Of a DNA stretch of 56,320 nucleotides, positions 16,845 through 25,609 are shown in pieces. A program made the translations under genes and the position numbers. Each line of letters begins with the position of its first letter. Positions within the stretch are counted from its first letter, which is position 1. This stretch comes from Mycobacteriales bacterium. Lineage in GTDB: Bacteria; Actinomycetota; Actinomycetes; Mycobacteriales; CADCTP01. Location of the stretch: assembly GCA_035995165.1 (NCBI GenBank), contig DASYKU010000110.1, forward strand, positions 1 to 56,320, given 5' to 3'. The notes under the pieces were generated by a model, which was not told the DNA's origin, ran no database searches, and worked only from the letters and a program-made list of their open reading frames with translations.

Positions 16845-18092
16845 ATGAAGAGAAACCACGCGGGCGCCGCGGCCTTCGTGCTCGCCTCGATGCTCGCCCT
16901 GTCGGCGTGCGGGGGCGGCGGCTCCTCCGGAGGCGGCGGCGCGTCCTCCGACACCGTGTCCGTCGGCCTGCTCGCCCCGCTGACCGGTGCGCTCGCCGGG
17001 GTCGGCACCGGCTACAAGCTCGGCCTCCAGGCCGCCTTCGACGAGGCGAACGCCGGGGGAGGAGTGCTCAACGGCAAGAAGCTCACGATCACCACCGTCG
17101 ACGAGAGCCCGACCGACAGCTCGGTGTCCACCCAGGCGATGCGGAAGTTCGCGAGCGGCGGCTCGAAGATCGTCGTGGGGGCGGCGCTCTCCCAGGACTG
17201 CATCGCCTCGGCCCCGGTCGCCCAGCAGCTGAAGATCCTCAACATCTCGCCCGGATGTGGCGTCGCCAAGCTCATCGGCCCGAACCGGCTGTCCAAGACG
17301 TTCTTCTCCTCCGCCGGCAACGACGCGATGCAGGCGTACGGCCTGTCGAAGACGCTCACCGAGAAGTTCCCGAACGTCACGACGCTCTACTCGGTGAACT
17401 ACGACTACGTCACCGGCCGCGAGGTCTCGGGCGCGATCCGCAAGAGCTTCCAGGAGACCCTCAAGGTCGGCGGCAACGACTACTTCGTGCCGCTGAACGC
17501 GGTCGACTACGGCGCGACCGTGTCCGCCCTGGCGGCCAAGGCGACCGGTACGGCGGCGACGCAGGGCCTGATCCTCACCAACTACGGCTCCGGGGCGCTG
17601 GCCTTCCTCAAGCAGGCCGGACAGGCGGGCCTGCTCGACCGGTTCGCCTTCATCGGCACGGCGTACCAGTTCTACGCGCCGGCGGTCGCCTTCAAGGGCG
17701 CGTCCCCGAAGGTCTGGGACGCCTACGTCTACGTGCACCACGACATCCACGACAACGCGGCGAACACGAAGTTCGTGGCCGAGTACCGCAAGCTCTCCAG
17801 CGGCGCCTACCCGAACGACTGGGGCTTCTCCGGCTACATCACCGGGCTCGCCATCGTCCAGGCCCTGAAGAAGGCCAACAGTGACGACGTCACCGCGCTG
17901 AACACCGCGCTGGAAGGCATGACGATCGACGGGCCGACCGGGTCGTTCACCATCGACGCCAACACCCACCACTTCCAGATGCCGGAGGTCGTCGGCGAGA
18001 TCGGGGGCGATCCGGCGGCGACGGAGGGCGTCAAGCTCTACGACAGCGAGGTCATCCCCGGCGCCGAGGCCAACAGCAAGCCGCTCGGCTAG
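16845..18092 (+). CDS. Branched-chain-type ABC transporter substrate-binding lipoprotein
   Basis: 415 residues. A lipoprotein signal peptide is evident: basic MKRNH, a hydrophobic stretch and lipobox LSAC with Cys22, followed by a glycine/serine linker. The mature part begins VSVGLLAPLTGALAGVGTGY, the periplasmic-binding fold of LivJ/Leu-Ile-Val receptors (PF13458 type). It would be lipid-anchored outside the membrane and decide what the importer carries. The islands of CoA enzymes on both sides suggest a carboxylic acid rather than an amino acid (inference). Confidence 0.93.
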   Translation: MKRNHAGAAAFVLASMLALSACGGGGSSGGGGASSDTVSVGLLAPLTGALAGVGTGYKLGLQAAFDEANAGGGVLNGKKLTITTVDESPTDSSVSTQAMRKFASGGSKIVVGAALSQDCIASAPVAQQLKILNISPGCGVAKLIGPNRLSKTFFSSAGNDAMQAYGLSKTLTEKFPNVTTLYSVNYDYVTGREVSGAIRKSFQETLKVGGNDYFVPLNAVDYGATVSALAAKATGTAATQGLILTNYGSGALAFLKQAGQAGLLDRFAFIGTAYQFYAPAVAFKGASPKVWDAYVYVHHDIHDNAANTKFVAEYRKLSSGAYPNDWGFSGYITGLAIVQALKKANSDDVTALNTALEGMTIDGPTGSFTIDANTHHFQMPEVVGEIGGDPAATEGVKLYDSEVIPGAEANSKPLG

Positions 18093-18127
18093 CGGCGCGC
18101 CGGACCTCGACCGCGGAAGGCGGGCTC

Positions 18128-19015
18128 ATGCTGCAGTTCATCGTCTCGGTGATCTCCGGAGTGACGGCCGCGGCTCCGCTGTTCCTGATCGCCAGCGGGC
18201 TCACCCTGATCTACGGCGTGATGCGCGTGCTCAACTTCGCGCACGCGGCGCTGTTCATGCTGGGTGCCTACTTCGCGGTCGAGCTCTCCGGGGGAAACAA
18301 CTACGGGGTAGGGAAGTTCGTCCTGCTCGGGCTCGGGTCGGCGGCCATCGTCGGCGCCATCGGCCTGGTCGTGGAGCGGCTGGCGTTCCGGCCGCTCTAC
18401 GACCGGCCGCCCGAGATCACGCTGCTCGCCTCGTTCGGCCTGTCCCTGTTCCTGGTGGGTCTGACGAACAAGGTGTGGGGCACGGACCCGCTGACGCAGC
18501 CGCTGCCGGCGGCCCTGTCCAAGCCGGTGCACATCGACCGGGCGTCGATCTCGCTGTACTCGCTCGTCCAGCTGGCGATCGCGGTCGCGGTCGCCGTCGG
18601 CCTCATCCTCGTCCTGCGCCGGACCCGGTTCGGGACGAACGCCCTCGCGGTGGCCGAGGACCGGGAGATGGCCGCGGTGATGGGCATCTCGGCCCGGCGG
18701 GTGAGCATGCTGGTGTTCGTGCTCGGCAGCGCGCTGGCCGGGCTGGCCGGCGCGCTGATCGCCCCGACCGTCTCGGTCGACGTGGGTCTGGTCCCGTCCA
18801 CCCTGATCTCCGTGTTCGCGGTCGTCGTGATGGGCGGCCTGGGCACGATCGAGGGCGCGGCGCTGGCCGCGCTCGCGATCGGGCTCGTCCAGAGCCTGAC
18901 CACGAGCTACCTGCCGACGATCCAGCCGTACTCCTTCGTCCTGCTGCTCGCGGTGTTCCTGGTCCTCCGGCCGCAGGGGATCCTCGGCCGCCGGCAGCTC
19001 AGCAGTGAGGCGTAG
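18128..19015 (+). CDS. livH: Branched-chain-type ABC transporter permease (LivH-like)
   Basis: 295 residues, almost wholly hydrophobic with about eight membrane segments. LivH signatures are present: LIASGLTLIYGVMRVLNFAH near the N-terminus, GTNALAVAEDREMAAVMGI (the cytoplasmic coupling loop to the ATPase), and VVVMGGLGTIEGAALAALAI. It forms half of the transmembrane channel with the next gene, which starts immediately after its stop. Confidence 0.93.
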   Translation: MLQFIVSVISGVTAAAPLFLIASGLTLIYGVMRVLNFAHAALFMLGAYFAVELSGGNNYGVGKFVLLGLGSAAIVGAIGLVVERLAFRPLYDRPPEITLLASFGLSLFLVGLTNKVWGTDPLTQPLPAALSKPVHIDRASISLYSLVQLAIAVAVAVGLILVLRRTRFGTNALAVAEDREMAAVMGISARRVSMLVFVLGSALAGLAGALIAPTVSVDVGLVPSTLISVFAVVVMGGLGTIEGAALAALAIGLVQSLTTSYLPTIQPYSFVLLLAVFLVLRPQGILGRRQLSSEA

Positions 19016-20104
19016 ATGGCTCTGACGAGACCAGCACCGCCCGCGGGCCCGTCGCGGTCCCGGGTCTCGACCCTGTGGCGGCGCCCGCCGGCCGGCTCCG
19101 GTCGAGTCGCCCTGCTCTGGCAGGTCCTGGCCGTGGCGGCGGTGCTGCTGGCGGCCGGGTTCGCGGTGCCGAACTCGGCCGGCCCCGAGCTGCTCGCGGT
19201 CCTCACCGTGGCGCTGTGCTACGTGCTGCTGGCGTTGGGGACGAACGTCGTCCTCGGCTGGTCCGGGCTGGTCACCTTCGGCCAGGCGGCGTTCTTCGGC
19301 ACCGGGGCGTACACGGTCGCGCTGACCCGCGAGAAGGAATGGTCCGGGCAGAAGACGGTCCTGCTCGCGCTCGTGGTCGCCGCCGTCCTCGGGTACGTCT
19401 CGTTCTGGCTGCTCTCGCGCTACACGCACATCGCCTTCGCGATGCTGACCCTGGTCTTCGGGCAGTTCCTGGTGCTGCTGGTGTCGGGCACGCACCGGCT
19501 CGGGGCCACGGACGGCTTCGGCGGGATCCTCCGCGCGCCCTTCTTCGGCGCCGACACGATCACCGACGTCCAGTTCTGGTGGCTGGTGTTCGCCGTGCTG
19601 GTGGTCGCGGTCGCCCTGTACTGGTGGCTCTACCGCCGGGTGCTGGTGCTGCGGATGTTCGCCGGCCGGGAGGACGCCGGCCGGCTGGAGACCCTCGGTT
19701 ACGACGTGCGCCGGCTCCGCGCGACGGCCGGGTCGATCGGGGCGGTGTTCAGCGCCGCCGGCGGGGCGCTGTTCGCCCAGTACACCGGTGCGGTCAGCCC
19801 GACCGTGCTGCAGTTCGAGCTGTCCGGCATCGCCGTGTTCATGTGCGTGATCGGCGGCATGCGCCACCTCTGGGGACCGGTGATCGGCGCGGTGCTCTAC
19901 ACCCTCACCGTCAACTACTGGCTACAGTCCAGCCAGCTGGCCACGCTCTACCTCGGCGCCATCTTCGTCGTGGTCATGCTCGTGCTGCCGAGCGGCCTGC
20001 TCAGCATCGGCACGCTCGTCCGGTCCCGGCTGCGGCCCGGCGGTCTCCGCCCGGTGGGCCGCCGGCGACCAGCGGGGAAATCGGCCCGCGGGACGGCGGC
20101 ATGA
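19016..20104 (+). CDS. livM: Branched-chain-type ABC transporter permease (LivM-like)
   Basis: 362 residues with a ~35-residue basic N-terminal extension before the first membrane helix. LivM features are ALGTNVVLGWSGLVTFGQAA and FFGTGAYTVAL, a coupling loop around REDAGRLETLGYDVRRLRAT, and VFMCVIGGMRHLWGPVIGAV. It completes the permease. Its stop overlaps the next ATG (ATGA), tying the transporter to the cyclase-family enzyme. Confidence 0.92.
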   Translation: MALTRPAPPAGPSRSRVSTLWRRPPAGSGRVALLWQVLAVAAVLLAAGFAVPNSAGPELLAVLTVALCYVLLALGTNVVLGWSGLVTFGQAAFFGTGAYTVALTREKEWSGQKTVLLALVVAAVLGYVSFWLLSRYTHIAFAMLTLVFGQFLVLLVSGTHRLGATDGFGGILRAPFFGADTITDVQFWWLVFAVLVVAVALYWWLYRRVLVLRMFAGREDAGRLETLGYDVRRLRATAGSIGAVFSAAGGALFAQYTGAVSPTVLQFELSGIAVFMCVIGGMRHLWGPVIGAVLYTLTVNYWLQSSQLATLYLGAIFVVVMLVLPSGLLSIGTLVRSRLRPGGLRPVGRRRPAGKSARGTAA

Positions 20105-21075
20105 CCGCGGCGGGCACCAACGCGGTCGGCCGCCGCGGGGTCGAGGTGCCGTTCGACGCCCTGCCGGAGCTCGGCTCCTCGGGCCTGCGGCACGCCTGGG
20201 ACGTGTTCGGACGCGACGACGAGATCGGGACGCTGAACCGGGTCACGGCCGAGGCCACCAGGGCCGCGGCCGCGCTGGTCCGGACCGGCGAGCGGGTCTC
20301 GCTGGACCTGCCGATCACGATCCCGGACCCGCCGCTGTTCAACCGGCAGCCGGTCAGCCACGTCGTCTACGAGCTGGACCGCAACACCTGGGACGACCGG
20401 CTCGACGGCCTGCAGCTGCAGGGCTCGACGCAGTGGGACGGCCTGCGGCACATCAGGGCCCGGGAGTTCGGCTTCTACGGCGGGTGGCAGGGCCCCCCGG
20501 ACAGCGAGCCCACCCGGCTGGGCATCGCGCACTGGACCGACCACGGCATCGTCACCCGCGGCGTGCTGGTCGACCTGACCGGCGGCGACTCGCTCGACCC
20601 GTTCCGCACCCGGGCGTTCACCGCCGAGCAGCTCGCCGACGCGGTCGCGACCCAGTGCGGGCCGCTGCGTCCCGGCGACGTCCTGTGCATCCGTACCGGG
20701 TGGACCTCGCGGTACCAGGCGATGACCGCCGAGCAGCGCAGGGCGCTCGCCGCCCGGGACGCCGACGCGGCCACCCGGCAGTGGGCGGGCCTGGCCGGCA
20801 GCGACGACATGGCCCGTTTCCTCTGGGACGCCGGCGTCGCCGCGGTGGTCTGCGACAACCCGGCCCTGGAGGTGGCGCCCGGCGATCCCCGGGTCGGTGA
20901 TCTGCACCGGCGGCTGATCCCGTGCCTCGGGTTCGCCGTCGGGGAGCTGTTCGCCCTGGACGGGCTGCTGGCCGCCTGCCGCCGGCTGGGCCGGCGCGAG
21001 TTCCTGTTCGTGAGCGTGCCGATGAAGCTGGCCGGCGGGGTCGGCTCGCCCGGCAACGCGGTGGCGGTGCTGTGA
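20101..21075 (+). CDS. Cyclase-family (kynurenine-formamidase-like) hydrolase
   Basis: 324 residues. The family metal-binding motif HxGTHxDxxxH appears here in the variant form LQGSTQWDGLRHI, known from a subgroup in fungi and actinobacteria that keeps only Asp and the last His of the canonical set. Later segments GDVLCIRTGWTSRY and VAAVVCDNPALEV match the family. Members hydrolyse formamides or lactone/cyclic carbonyl bonds. Its position between transporter and ligase suggests it opens an imported lactone or removes an acyl group before CoA activation (inference). Confidence 0.75.
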   Translation: MTAAGTNAVGRRGVEVPFDALPELGSSGLRHAWDVFGRDDEIGTLNRVTAEATRAAAALVRTGERVSLDLPITIPDPPLFNRQPVSHVVYELDRNTWDDRLDGLQLQGSTQWDGLRHIRAREFGFYGGWQGPPDSEPTRLGIAHWTDHGIVTRGVLVDLTGGDSLDPFRTRAFTAEQLADAVATQCGPLRPGDVLCIRTGWTSRYQAMTAEQRRALAARDADAATRQWAGLAGSDDMARFLWDAGVAAVVCDNPALEVAPGDPRVGDLHRRLIPCLGFAVGELFALDGLLAACRRLGRREFLFVSVPMKLAGGVGSPGNAVAVL

Positions 21076-21088
21076 CGGAGGCGGTGGG

Positions 21089-22681
21089 ATGAGACCAGCT
21101 CGTACGCAGTCCGACCTCGTCGGGGACATGCTGGCCCGGGGCGCGCGGGCGACACCGGACCGGGTGCTGTTCTCGCAGGGCGGCGAGGGCGGCCGCACGT
21201 ACGGGGAGGCCGACGGCCGGGCCAACCGGTTCGCCAACGGGCTGCTGGCCGCGGGCCTGGTGCCCGGGGACCGCGTCGCCGTCTGGGCCGACGACTCCGT
21301 CGAGTACCTGGAGACCTACCTGGCCGCCGCCCGGGCCGGGCTGGTCATGGTGCCGATCAACGCCCGGCTGACGCCGATCGAGGCCCGGGTGCTCGTCGGC
21401 GACGCGGCGCCGCGCGCGGTGCTGTTCTCCGACCGGCTGGCGCCCGCCGTCGAGTCGCTGTTCGACCCGGCCGAGCTGGCCTACGTGGGCGCGTTCGGGT
21501 CCGAGCGGGTGCTGGGCGCCGTCCGGACCGAGGACACGATCGCGGCCGGCCGCGACTCGGCCCCGCCCGCACCGGACGAGGACGACCTGTTCGTCATCGC
21601 CTACACCAGCGGGACGACCGGCGTGCCCAAGGGCGCGATGCTCACCCACCGCTCGGTCAAGGCGACCGCGCGGATGAACGCGCAGTCCTACCGGCTGCCG
21701 ATCGGCAGCGTCGGCGCGTACACGGGGTCGATGTCGTTCGTCGGTACGGTCTGCGCCTTCGCCATGAGCCACCTCTACGTCCGCGGCTCGGTGCACCTGC
21801 TCGGCCGGTGGGACCCGGCCGCCGCCGTCGACCTGGTCGAGCGGCAGCGCGCGAACTGGATCTACGTGCCGTCCCCGGCGATGGAGGACATGCGGGCCGA
21901 GCTGTCCCGCCGGCCGGCGGCCCTGGATGCGCTGACGTCGGTCTTCCACTCGGCGTCGAAGGTCTCGCCGGAGAAGGTGGCGCGGCTGATCGAGGTCGTC
22001 GGGCACCGCTACGTCGAGGGCTGGGGGATGACCGAGTTCAGCGGTGGCATCTGCACCGCGACGACGGCGATCGACAGCGCCGGGCTCGGCGACGCCGTGG
22101 ACATCTTCGACTCGGTCGGGCGCCCGACCGTGGACGCCGAGATCGACGTCTGGGACGGCGAGGGCAACCCGCTGCCGCACGACGGCCGCGCCGAGGGCGA
22201 GCTGGTGGTCCGCGCGGCGAACCTGATGGCCGGTTACTGGCAGCGTCCGGAGGTCAACGAGAAGGTGCTGGCCGGCGGCTGGTTCCGCTCCGGCGACATC
22301 GGGCGGATCGATCCGGCCGGGTACGTCTACGTCTCCGAGCGCCGGACGGACATGATCTCCTCCGGCGGGATGAACGTGTATCCGCGCGAGGTCGAGGACA
22401 CGATCCTGCAGCTGGCCGGTGTCCGGGAGTGCGCGGTGGTCGGCGTGCCGCACGAACGATGGGGTCAGACCGTCGTCGCGGTCATCGTCGCCGACGGCGC
22501 GATCACCCGGGAGCGGGTGCTCGCGCACTGCCGGGAACGGCTGGCGGGCTACAAGAAGCCGACGCGGGTGGTGTTCACCGGCTCCCTGCCGCGGACGGTC
22601 AGCGACAAGGTCCGCCGTACGGAGATCCGCGAGTGGGTGACGGCAGGAGCGTCCGGGGCGACCGGACCGCTGGGTGCCTGA
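21089..22681 (+). CDS. Acyl-CoA synthetase (AMP-forming)
   Basis: 530 residues. The adenylation core is complete: YTSGTTGVPKGAMLTHRSV (P-loop-like A3), GWGMTEFSGG (A5), GGWFRSGDIGRID and VSERRTDMISSGGMNVYPRE (A7/A8 hinge). The A10 lysine lies near the end in RTVSDKVRRTEIR. It activates a carboxylic acid to its CoA ester with ATP, the entry step for the pathway. It closely resembles the synthetase at 37863, including the shared substrate-pocket stretch YTGSMSF..TVCAFAMSHL, so the two are duplicates with probably related substrates. Confidence 0.93.
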   Translation: MRPARTQSDLVGDMLARGARATPDRVLFSQGGEGGRTYGEADGRANRFANGLLAAGLVPGDRVAVWADDSVEYLETYLAAARAGLVMVPINARLTPIEARVLVGDAAPRAVLFSDRLAPAVESLFDPAELAYVGAFGSERVLGAVRTEDTIAAGRDSAPPAPDEDDLFVIAYTSGTTGVPKGAMLTHRSVKATARMNAQSYRLPIGSVGAYTGSMSFVGTVCAFAMSHLYVRGSVHLLGRWDPAAAVDLVERQRANWIYVPSPAMEDMRAELSRRPAALDALTSVFHSASKVSPEKVARLIEVVGHRYVEGWGMTEFSGGICTATTAIDSAGLGDAVDIFDSVGRPTVDAEIDVWDGEGNPLPHDGRAEGELVVRAANLMAGYWQRPEVNEKVLAGGWFRSGDIGRIDPAGYVYVSERRTDMISSGGMNVYPREVEDTILQLAGVRECAVVGVPHERWGQTVVAVIVADGAITRERVLAHCRERLAGYKKPTRVVFTGSLPRTVSDKVRRTEIREWVTAGASGATGPLGA

Positions 22682-22777
22682 CACCCTGGTGGTCCGGTGC
22701 CGGTCGGCGGTGCGCGAGCCGGTCCGTACCAGTGGTGGCAGGATGCCGTCTTGGTCAGCACGAGAGGCATCGCGACG

Positions 22778-23398
22778 ATGACAGCAGCAACCACGCCCGG
22801 CCCGGGTGCGCAGCGCCGGCAGGGCAAGCGCACCCAAGAGGCGATCTACCAGGCGGCGATCAAGGCGTTCGCCGAACGCGGCTACCTCGGCACCAGCCTC
22901 CGCTCGCTCGCGGCCGAGGTCGGGCTGGAGGTCGGCAGCCTCTACCGGCACTTCCCGTCCAAGGAGGACCTGCTCTACAACATCATCCGGACGGCCAGCG
23001 ACGACTTCTACGCGCGGCTCACCGAGGCGGTCGCCCGGGCGGACGCCGACCCGGTGTCGCGGCTGCGGGCGCTGATCGAGGAGACCGCCCGCTACCACGC
23101 CCTGCACCGGGCGCAGAGCTTCGTCGGCAGCGTGGAGATCCGGGAGCTGACCCGCCTGCACTACAAGCACGTGATCAAGCAGCGGAACATGGTCGAGAGC
23201 CTCTACAAGTCGCTGATCGCCGAGTGCGTGCAGATCGGCTACTTCCCGGCCGGCACCAACATCTCGATCACGGCGAACTTCCTCGTCTCGATCGGCACCA
23301 ACGTCGCGTCCTGGTACGACCCGTCCGGCGCCCTGACGCCAGAAGAGGTGGCCAGGATGGCCGCGGACTTCGGGGTCCCGGTCGGCGGGCGCGGCTAG
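22778..23398 (+). CDS. TetR/FadR-type transcriptional repressor
   Basis: 206 residues from ATG 22778; the frame is open from 22697, but residues before this ATG have no TetR character and GAGAGG lies upstream. The helix-turn-helix is AIKAFAERGYLGTSLRSLAA followed by VGLEVGSLYRHFPSKEDLLY. The C-terminal domain resembles the other TetR of the island (8512). It is the last gene of the Liv operon. Its stop overlaps the stop of the convergent dehydrogenase gene within the tetranucleotide CTAG (23395-23398). It may sense the CoA product of the synthetase beside it. Confidence 0.9.
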   Translation: MTAATTPGPGAQRRQGKRTQEAIYQAAIKAFAERGYLGTSLRSLAAEVGLEVGSLYRHFPSKEDLLYNIIRTASDDFYARLTEAVARADADPVSRLRALIEETARYHALHRAQSFVGSVEIRELTRLHYKHVIKQRNMVESLYKSLIAECVQIGYFPAGTNISITANFLVSIGTNVASWYDPSGALTPEEVARMAADFGVPVGGRG

Positions 23399-24336
23399 CG
23401 CGCGTCGAGCAGGAAGCCGGTCACCTGGTCCCGCAGCCGGGACCGGCCGCCGAGCAGGGCCTCCAGGACCTCGGTGGTGCTCCGCGTCGCCGCCGCGGCG
23501 GCCAGCTCGGCCCGGTCCGCCTGCGAGCCCGCCACCCGGCCGATCTCCTCCAGCAGGAGGTCCACCGCGACGAGCCCCTCGTGCGCGGCGACGGCGCTGT
23601 GCAGCCCGCGGCCGGCCCCGGTGCTCGACTCGATGGCCCGCGCCGCCTCCAGCCAGGCGACGTCGCGGGTGGCGGCGACGTCGGCCAGCCGGTGCTTGGC
23701 CGCCTGCCCGACCCAGCGGTCGCCCCGCCCGCCGGCCAGCCGGCTCAGCGTGCCGGCCAGGTACGGAAGACGCGCGTCGGCCAGCCCGACCAGGATTCCG
23801 GCGGCCCCGGTCCGCAGCAGGTCCCGTACCCGGGTCATCGCGGCCGGATCGAGGGTCGCGAGCAGGTCGCCCTCGGCCCGGGGGAGACCGTCGAGGGTCA
23901 CCCGCCAGTCGGGGGCGTCGGGGGACAGCGTGAACAGCAGCGCGCCGTCGCCGTCCGCCGCCAGCACGGCCGCCGGCGTCCCGGCGCCCAGCCGGACCGC
24001 CTCGCCGCGCAGCGACCAGCCGGCCGCCGTCCGCTCGGCCCGCAGGCCGGCCGCGGCCAGGAACGGCTCGTCGTCGCCGGGGAGCAGCAGGCCGACCGGC
24101 CCGGCCGGCAGCGCGCTGGTCACCGCGCGGACGGCGAGATTGCCGAGGAGCGTGAGGGCGAAGGTGCCGTCGACCCGGGCTGCCTCGGCCAGCCCGGTCA
24201 CGTGCCTCGCCAGGTCCGCGAGCACCGCCCCGGAGTCGGCGAGGGCGGCCTGGGGCGAGCCCGCGGGATCGGCTGCCGCGTACGCACGGCATTCCGCGGC
24301 GAAGGCGGACTCCGCTTCGTCGAGACCCGCGTACAC
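23395..24336 (-). CDS. Acyl-CoA dehydrogenase-like small subunit
   Basis: 313 residues from GTG 24336. It is about 70 residues shorter than a standard acyl-CoA dehydrogenase and has helical, alanine-rich N- and C-terminal regions with a central beta part (GWSLRGEAVRLGAG), but lacks the WxTS FAD-contact motif and the GGTxEIQR tail. It follows the full-length dehydrogenase (24339) with no gap. This matches the two-subunit dehydrogenases of mycobacterial sterol breakdown (FadE26-27, FadE28-29), in which one subunit lost flavin-binding residues. A heteromer with the 24339 product is therefore likely. Confidence 0.75.
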   Translation of the reverse strand: MYAGLDEAESAFAAECRAYAAADPAGSPQAALADSGAVLADLARHVTGLAEAARVDGTFALTLLGNLAVRAVTSALPAGPVGLLLPGDDEPFLAAAGLRAERTAAGWSLRGEAVRLGAGTPAAVLAADGDGALLFTLSPDAPDWRVTLDGLPRAEGDLLATLDPAAMTRVRDLLRTGAAGILVGLADARLPYLAGTLSRLAGGRGDRWVGQAAKHRLADVAATRDVAWLEAARAIESSTGAGRGLHSAVAAHEGLVAVDLLLEEIGRVAGSQADRAELAAAAATRSTTEVLEALLGGRSRLRDQVTGFLLDAR

Positions 24337-24338
24337 CG

Positions 24339-25490
24339 CTATGCCCCCGCCGCGAGCAGGAGTTCCTGGGCCACGATGTTGCGCTGGATCTCGTTGGACC
24401 CGCCGGCGATCGGATGGATCAGGGCGTCGCGCAGGAACCGCTGCATCGGGTACTCCATCGTGTACGAGTAGCCGCCGAGCACCTGCATGCCGAGCCGGGC
24501 CGCGTCGACCGCCGCATCGGTGCACTTGATCTTGGCGGCCGAGGCGGCCGTGGTCGACGGCATCCCGGCGGTCTCCAGCGTGGCCGCCCGCAGCATCAGG
24601 GCCCGGGCGCCCTCCACGGCGATCGTCATCCGGGCCAGGTGCTGGCGGACCGCCTGGAAGTCGCCGATGGCCACCCCGAACTGCTTGCGCTGTCCGACGT
24701 ACGCCGCGGCGACGTCGAGAGCGGCCTGGGCCATCCCGGTGCACATGGCGCTGATCGCCAGCCGTTCCCGGTTCAGGCTGGACACCAGGTGCAGCCAGCC
24801 CGAGCTCGGATCGCCCAGCAGCTGCGAGTCCTCGACCAGCACGTCGTCGAAGAAGATCATGCAGGACGGGTACGGATGCAGGCCCAGCTTGGGGATCGTG
24901 CTGATCGTGACGCCGGGGGTGTCGGTGTCCACGACGAACATGCCGATGGCCGACTTGGCCGGGCCGTCCGAGGTCCGCATCATCACCAGCAGCCGCTCGG
25001 ACAGGGACGCGCCGGTGCAGAAGATCTTCTGCCCGTTCAGCCGCCAGCCGCCGTCGGCGCGGGTGGCCCGGCTGCGGATGGCGGCCGCGTCGGAGCCCGC
25101 GTCGGGTTCGGTGAGCGCGAACGCCATCATCGACTCGCCGCTGATCAGCGGCGGCAGCCAGCGTTCCCGCTGCTCCTCGGTGCCCAGGTCGCGGACGGTC
25201 TTGCCGCACGTCAGCACGCTGATCACGAACGCCGAGGCGAGCGGGCCCATGGCCCGGCCCAGTTGCTCCACGATGATGGCCTCGTCGAGCGGATCGCCCT
25301 CGGAGCCGCCGTACCGCGCGTCGAAGGGGATGCCCTGCCACCCGAGCTTCGCCATCTCGCGGAACAGCTCGGACGGGAACTCCTCCCGCTCGTCGCAGGC
25401 CCGGGCGAGCTCCGGCGGGCAGCGGTCGGTGAGGAACTCCCGGGCCATGTCCCGCAGTACCGACCGGTCGCCGGTGAGCTCGACGTTCAT
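24339..25490 (-). CDS. Acyl-CoA dehydrogenase, large subunit of a probable heteromer
   Basis: 383 residues, with GGAGG just upstream of ATG 25490. FAD-binding motifs are MAFALTEPDAGSDAAAIRSR and LNGQKIFCTGAS; the C-terminal pattern is GGSNEIQRNIVAQELL. At the position where medium-chain enzymes have the catalytic Glu (YEGT), this protein has AGGS, so the base must sit elsewhere, as in isovaleryl-CoA-type enzymes. It introduces a 2,3 double bond into an acyl-CoA and passes electrons to ETF. It is the first gene of a two-gene operon; palindrome site D is ~25 bp upstream of its start. Confidence 0.92.
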   Translation of the reverse strand: MNVELTGDRSVLRDMAREFLTDRCPPELARACDEREEFPSELFREMAKLGWQGIPFDARYGGSEGDPLDEAIIVEQLGRAMGPLASAFVISVLTCGKTVRDLGTEEQRERWLPPLISGESMMAFALTEPDAGSDAAAIRSRATRADGGWRLNGQKIFCTGASLSERLLVMMRTSDGPAKSAIGMFVVDTDTPGVTISTIPKLGLHPYPSCMIFFDDVLVEDSQLLGDPSSGWLHLVSSLNRERLAISAMCTGMAQAALDVAAAYVGQRKQFGVAIGDFQAVRQHLARMTIAVEGARALMLRAATLETAGMPSTTAASAAKIKCTDAAVDAARLGMQVLGGYSYTMEYPMQRFLRDALIHPIAGGSNEIQRNIVAQELLLAAGA

Positions 25491-25514
25491 GGGCCTCCGT
25501 CGCGATGGTGGACG

Positions 25515-25532
25515 AGCAAACGTACGTTCGCT
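25515..25532. promoter_or_regulatory. Operator-like palindrome, site D
   Basis: AGCAAACGTACGTTCGCT, the cleanest copy: the halves AGCAAACGT and AGCGAACGT differ at one of nine positions. It lies in the 119-bp gap between the divergent dehydrogenase (start 25490) and hydratase (start 25610) genes, close enough to both starts to block either promoter. Confidence 0.65.
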
Positions 25533-25609
25533 TATCGTCAGGGTCGGCTGATCGGCTGTCAAGACGAGGTCCCTTGACCAGGCGCGACCGATCCGGATTG
25601 GATGTCGCT

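Noticed and set aside
18089-19867. Minus-strand 592-residue frame over the permease genes
   Set aside because: Its composition (Arg, Gln, His, Glu, Asp rich) is the typical antisense of GC-rich hydrophobic genes; LivH and LivM on the plus strand are clear.
20618-24292. Minus-strand 1224-residue frame
   Set aside because: Antisense of the cyclase-family, synthetase and TetR genes; no recognisable domain, and crosses the ends of four confidently called genes.
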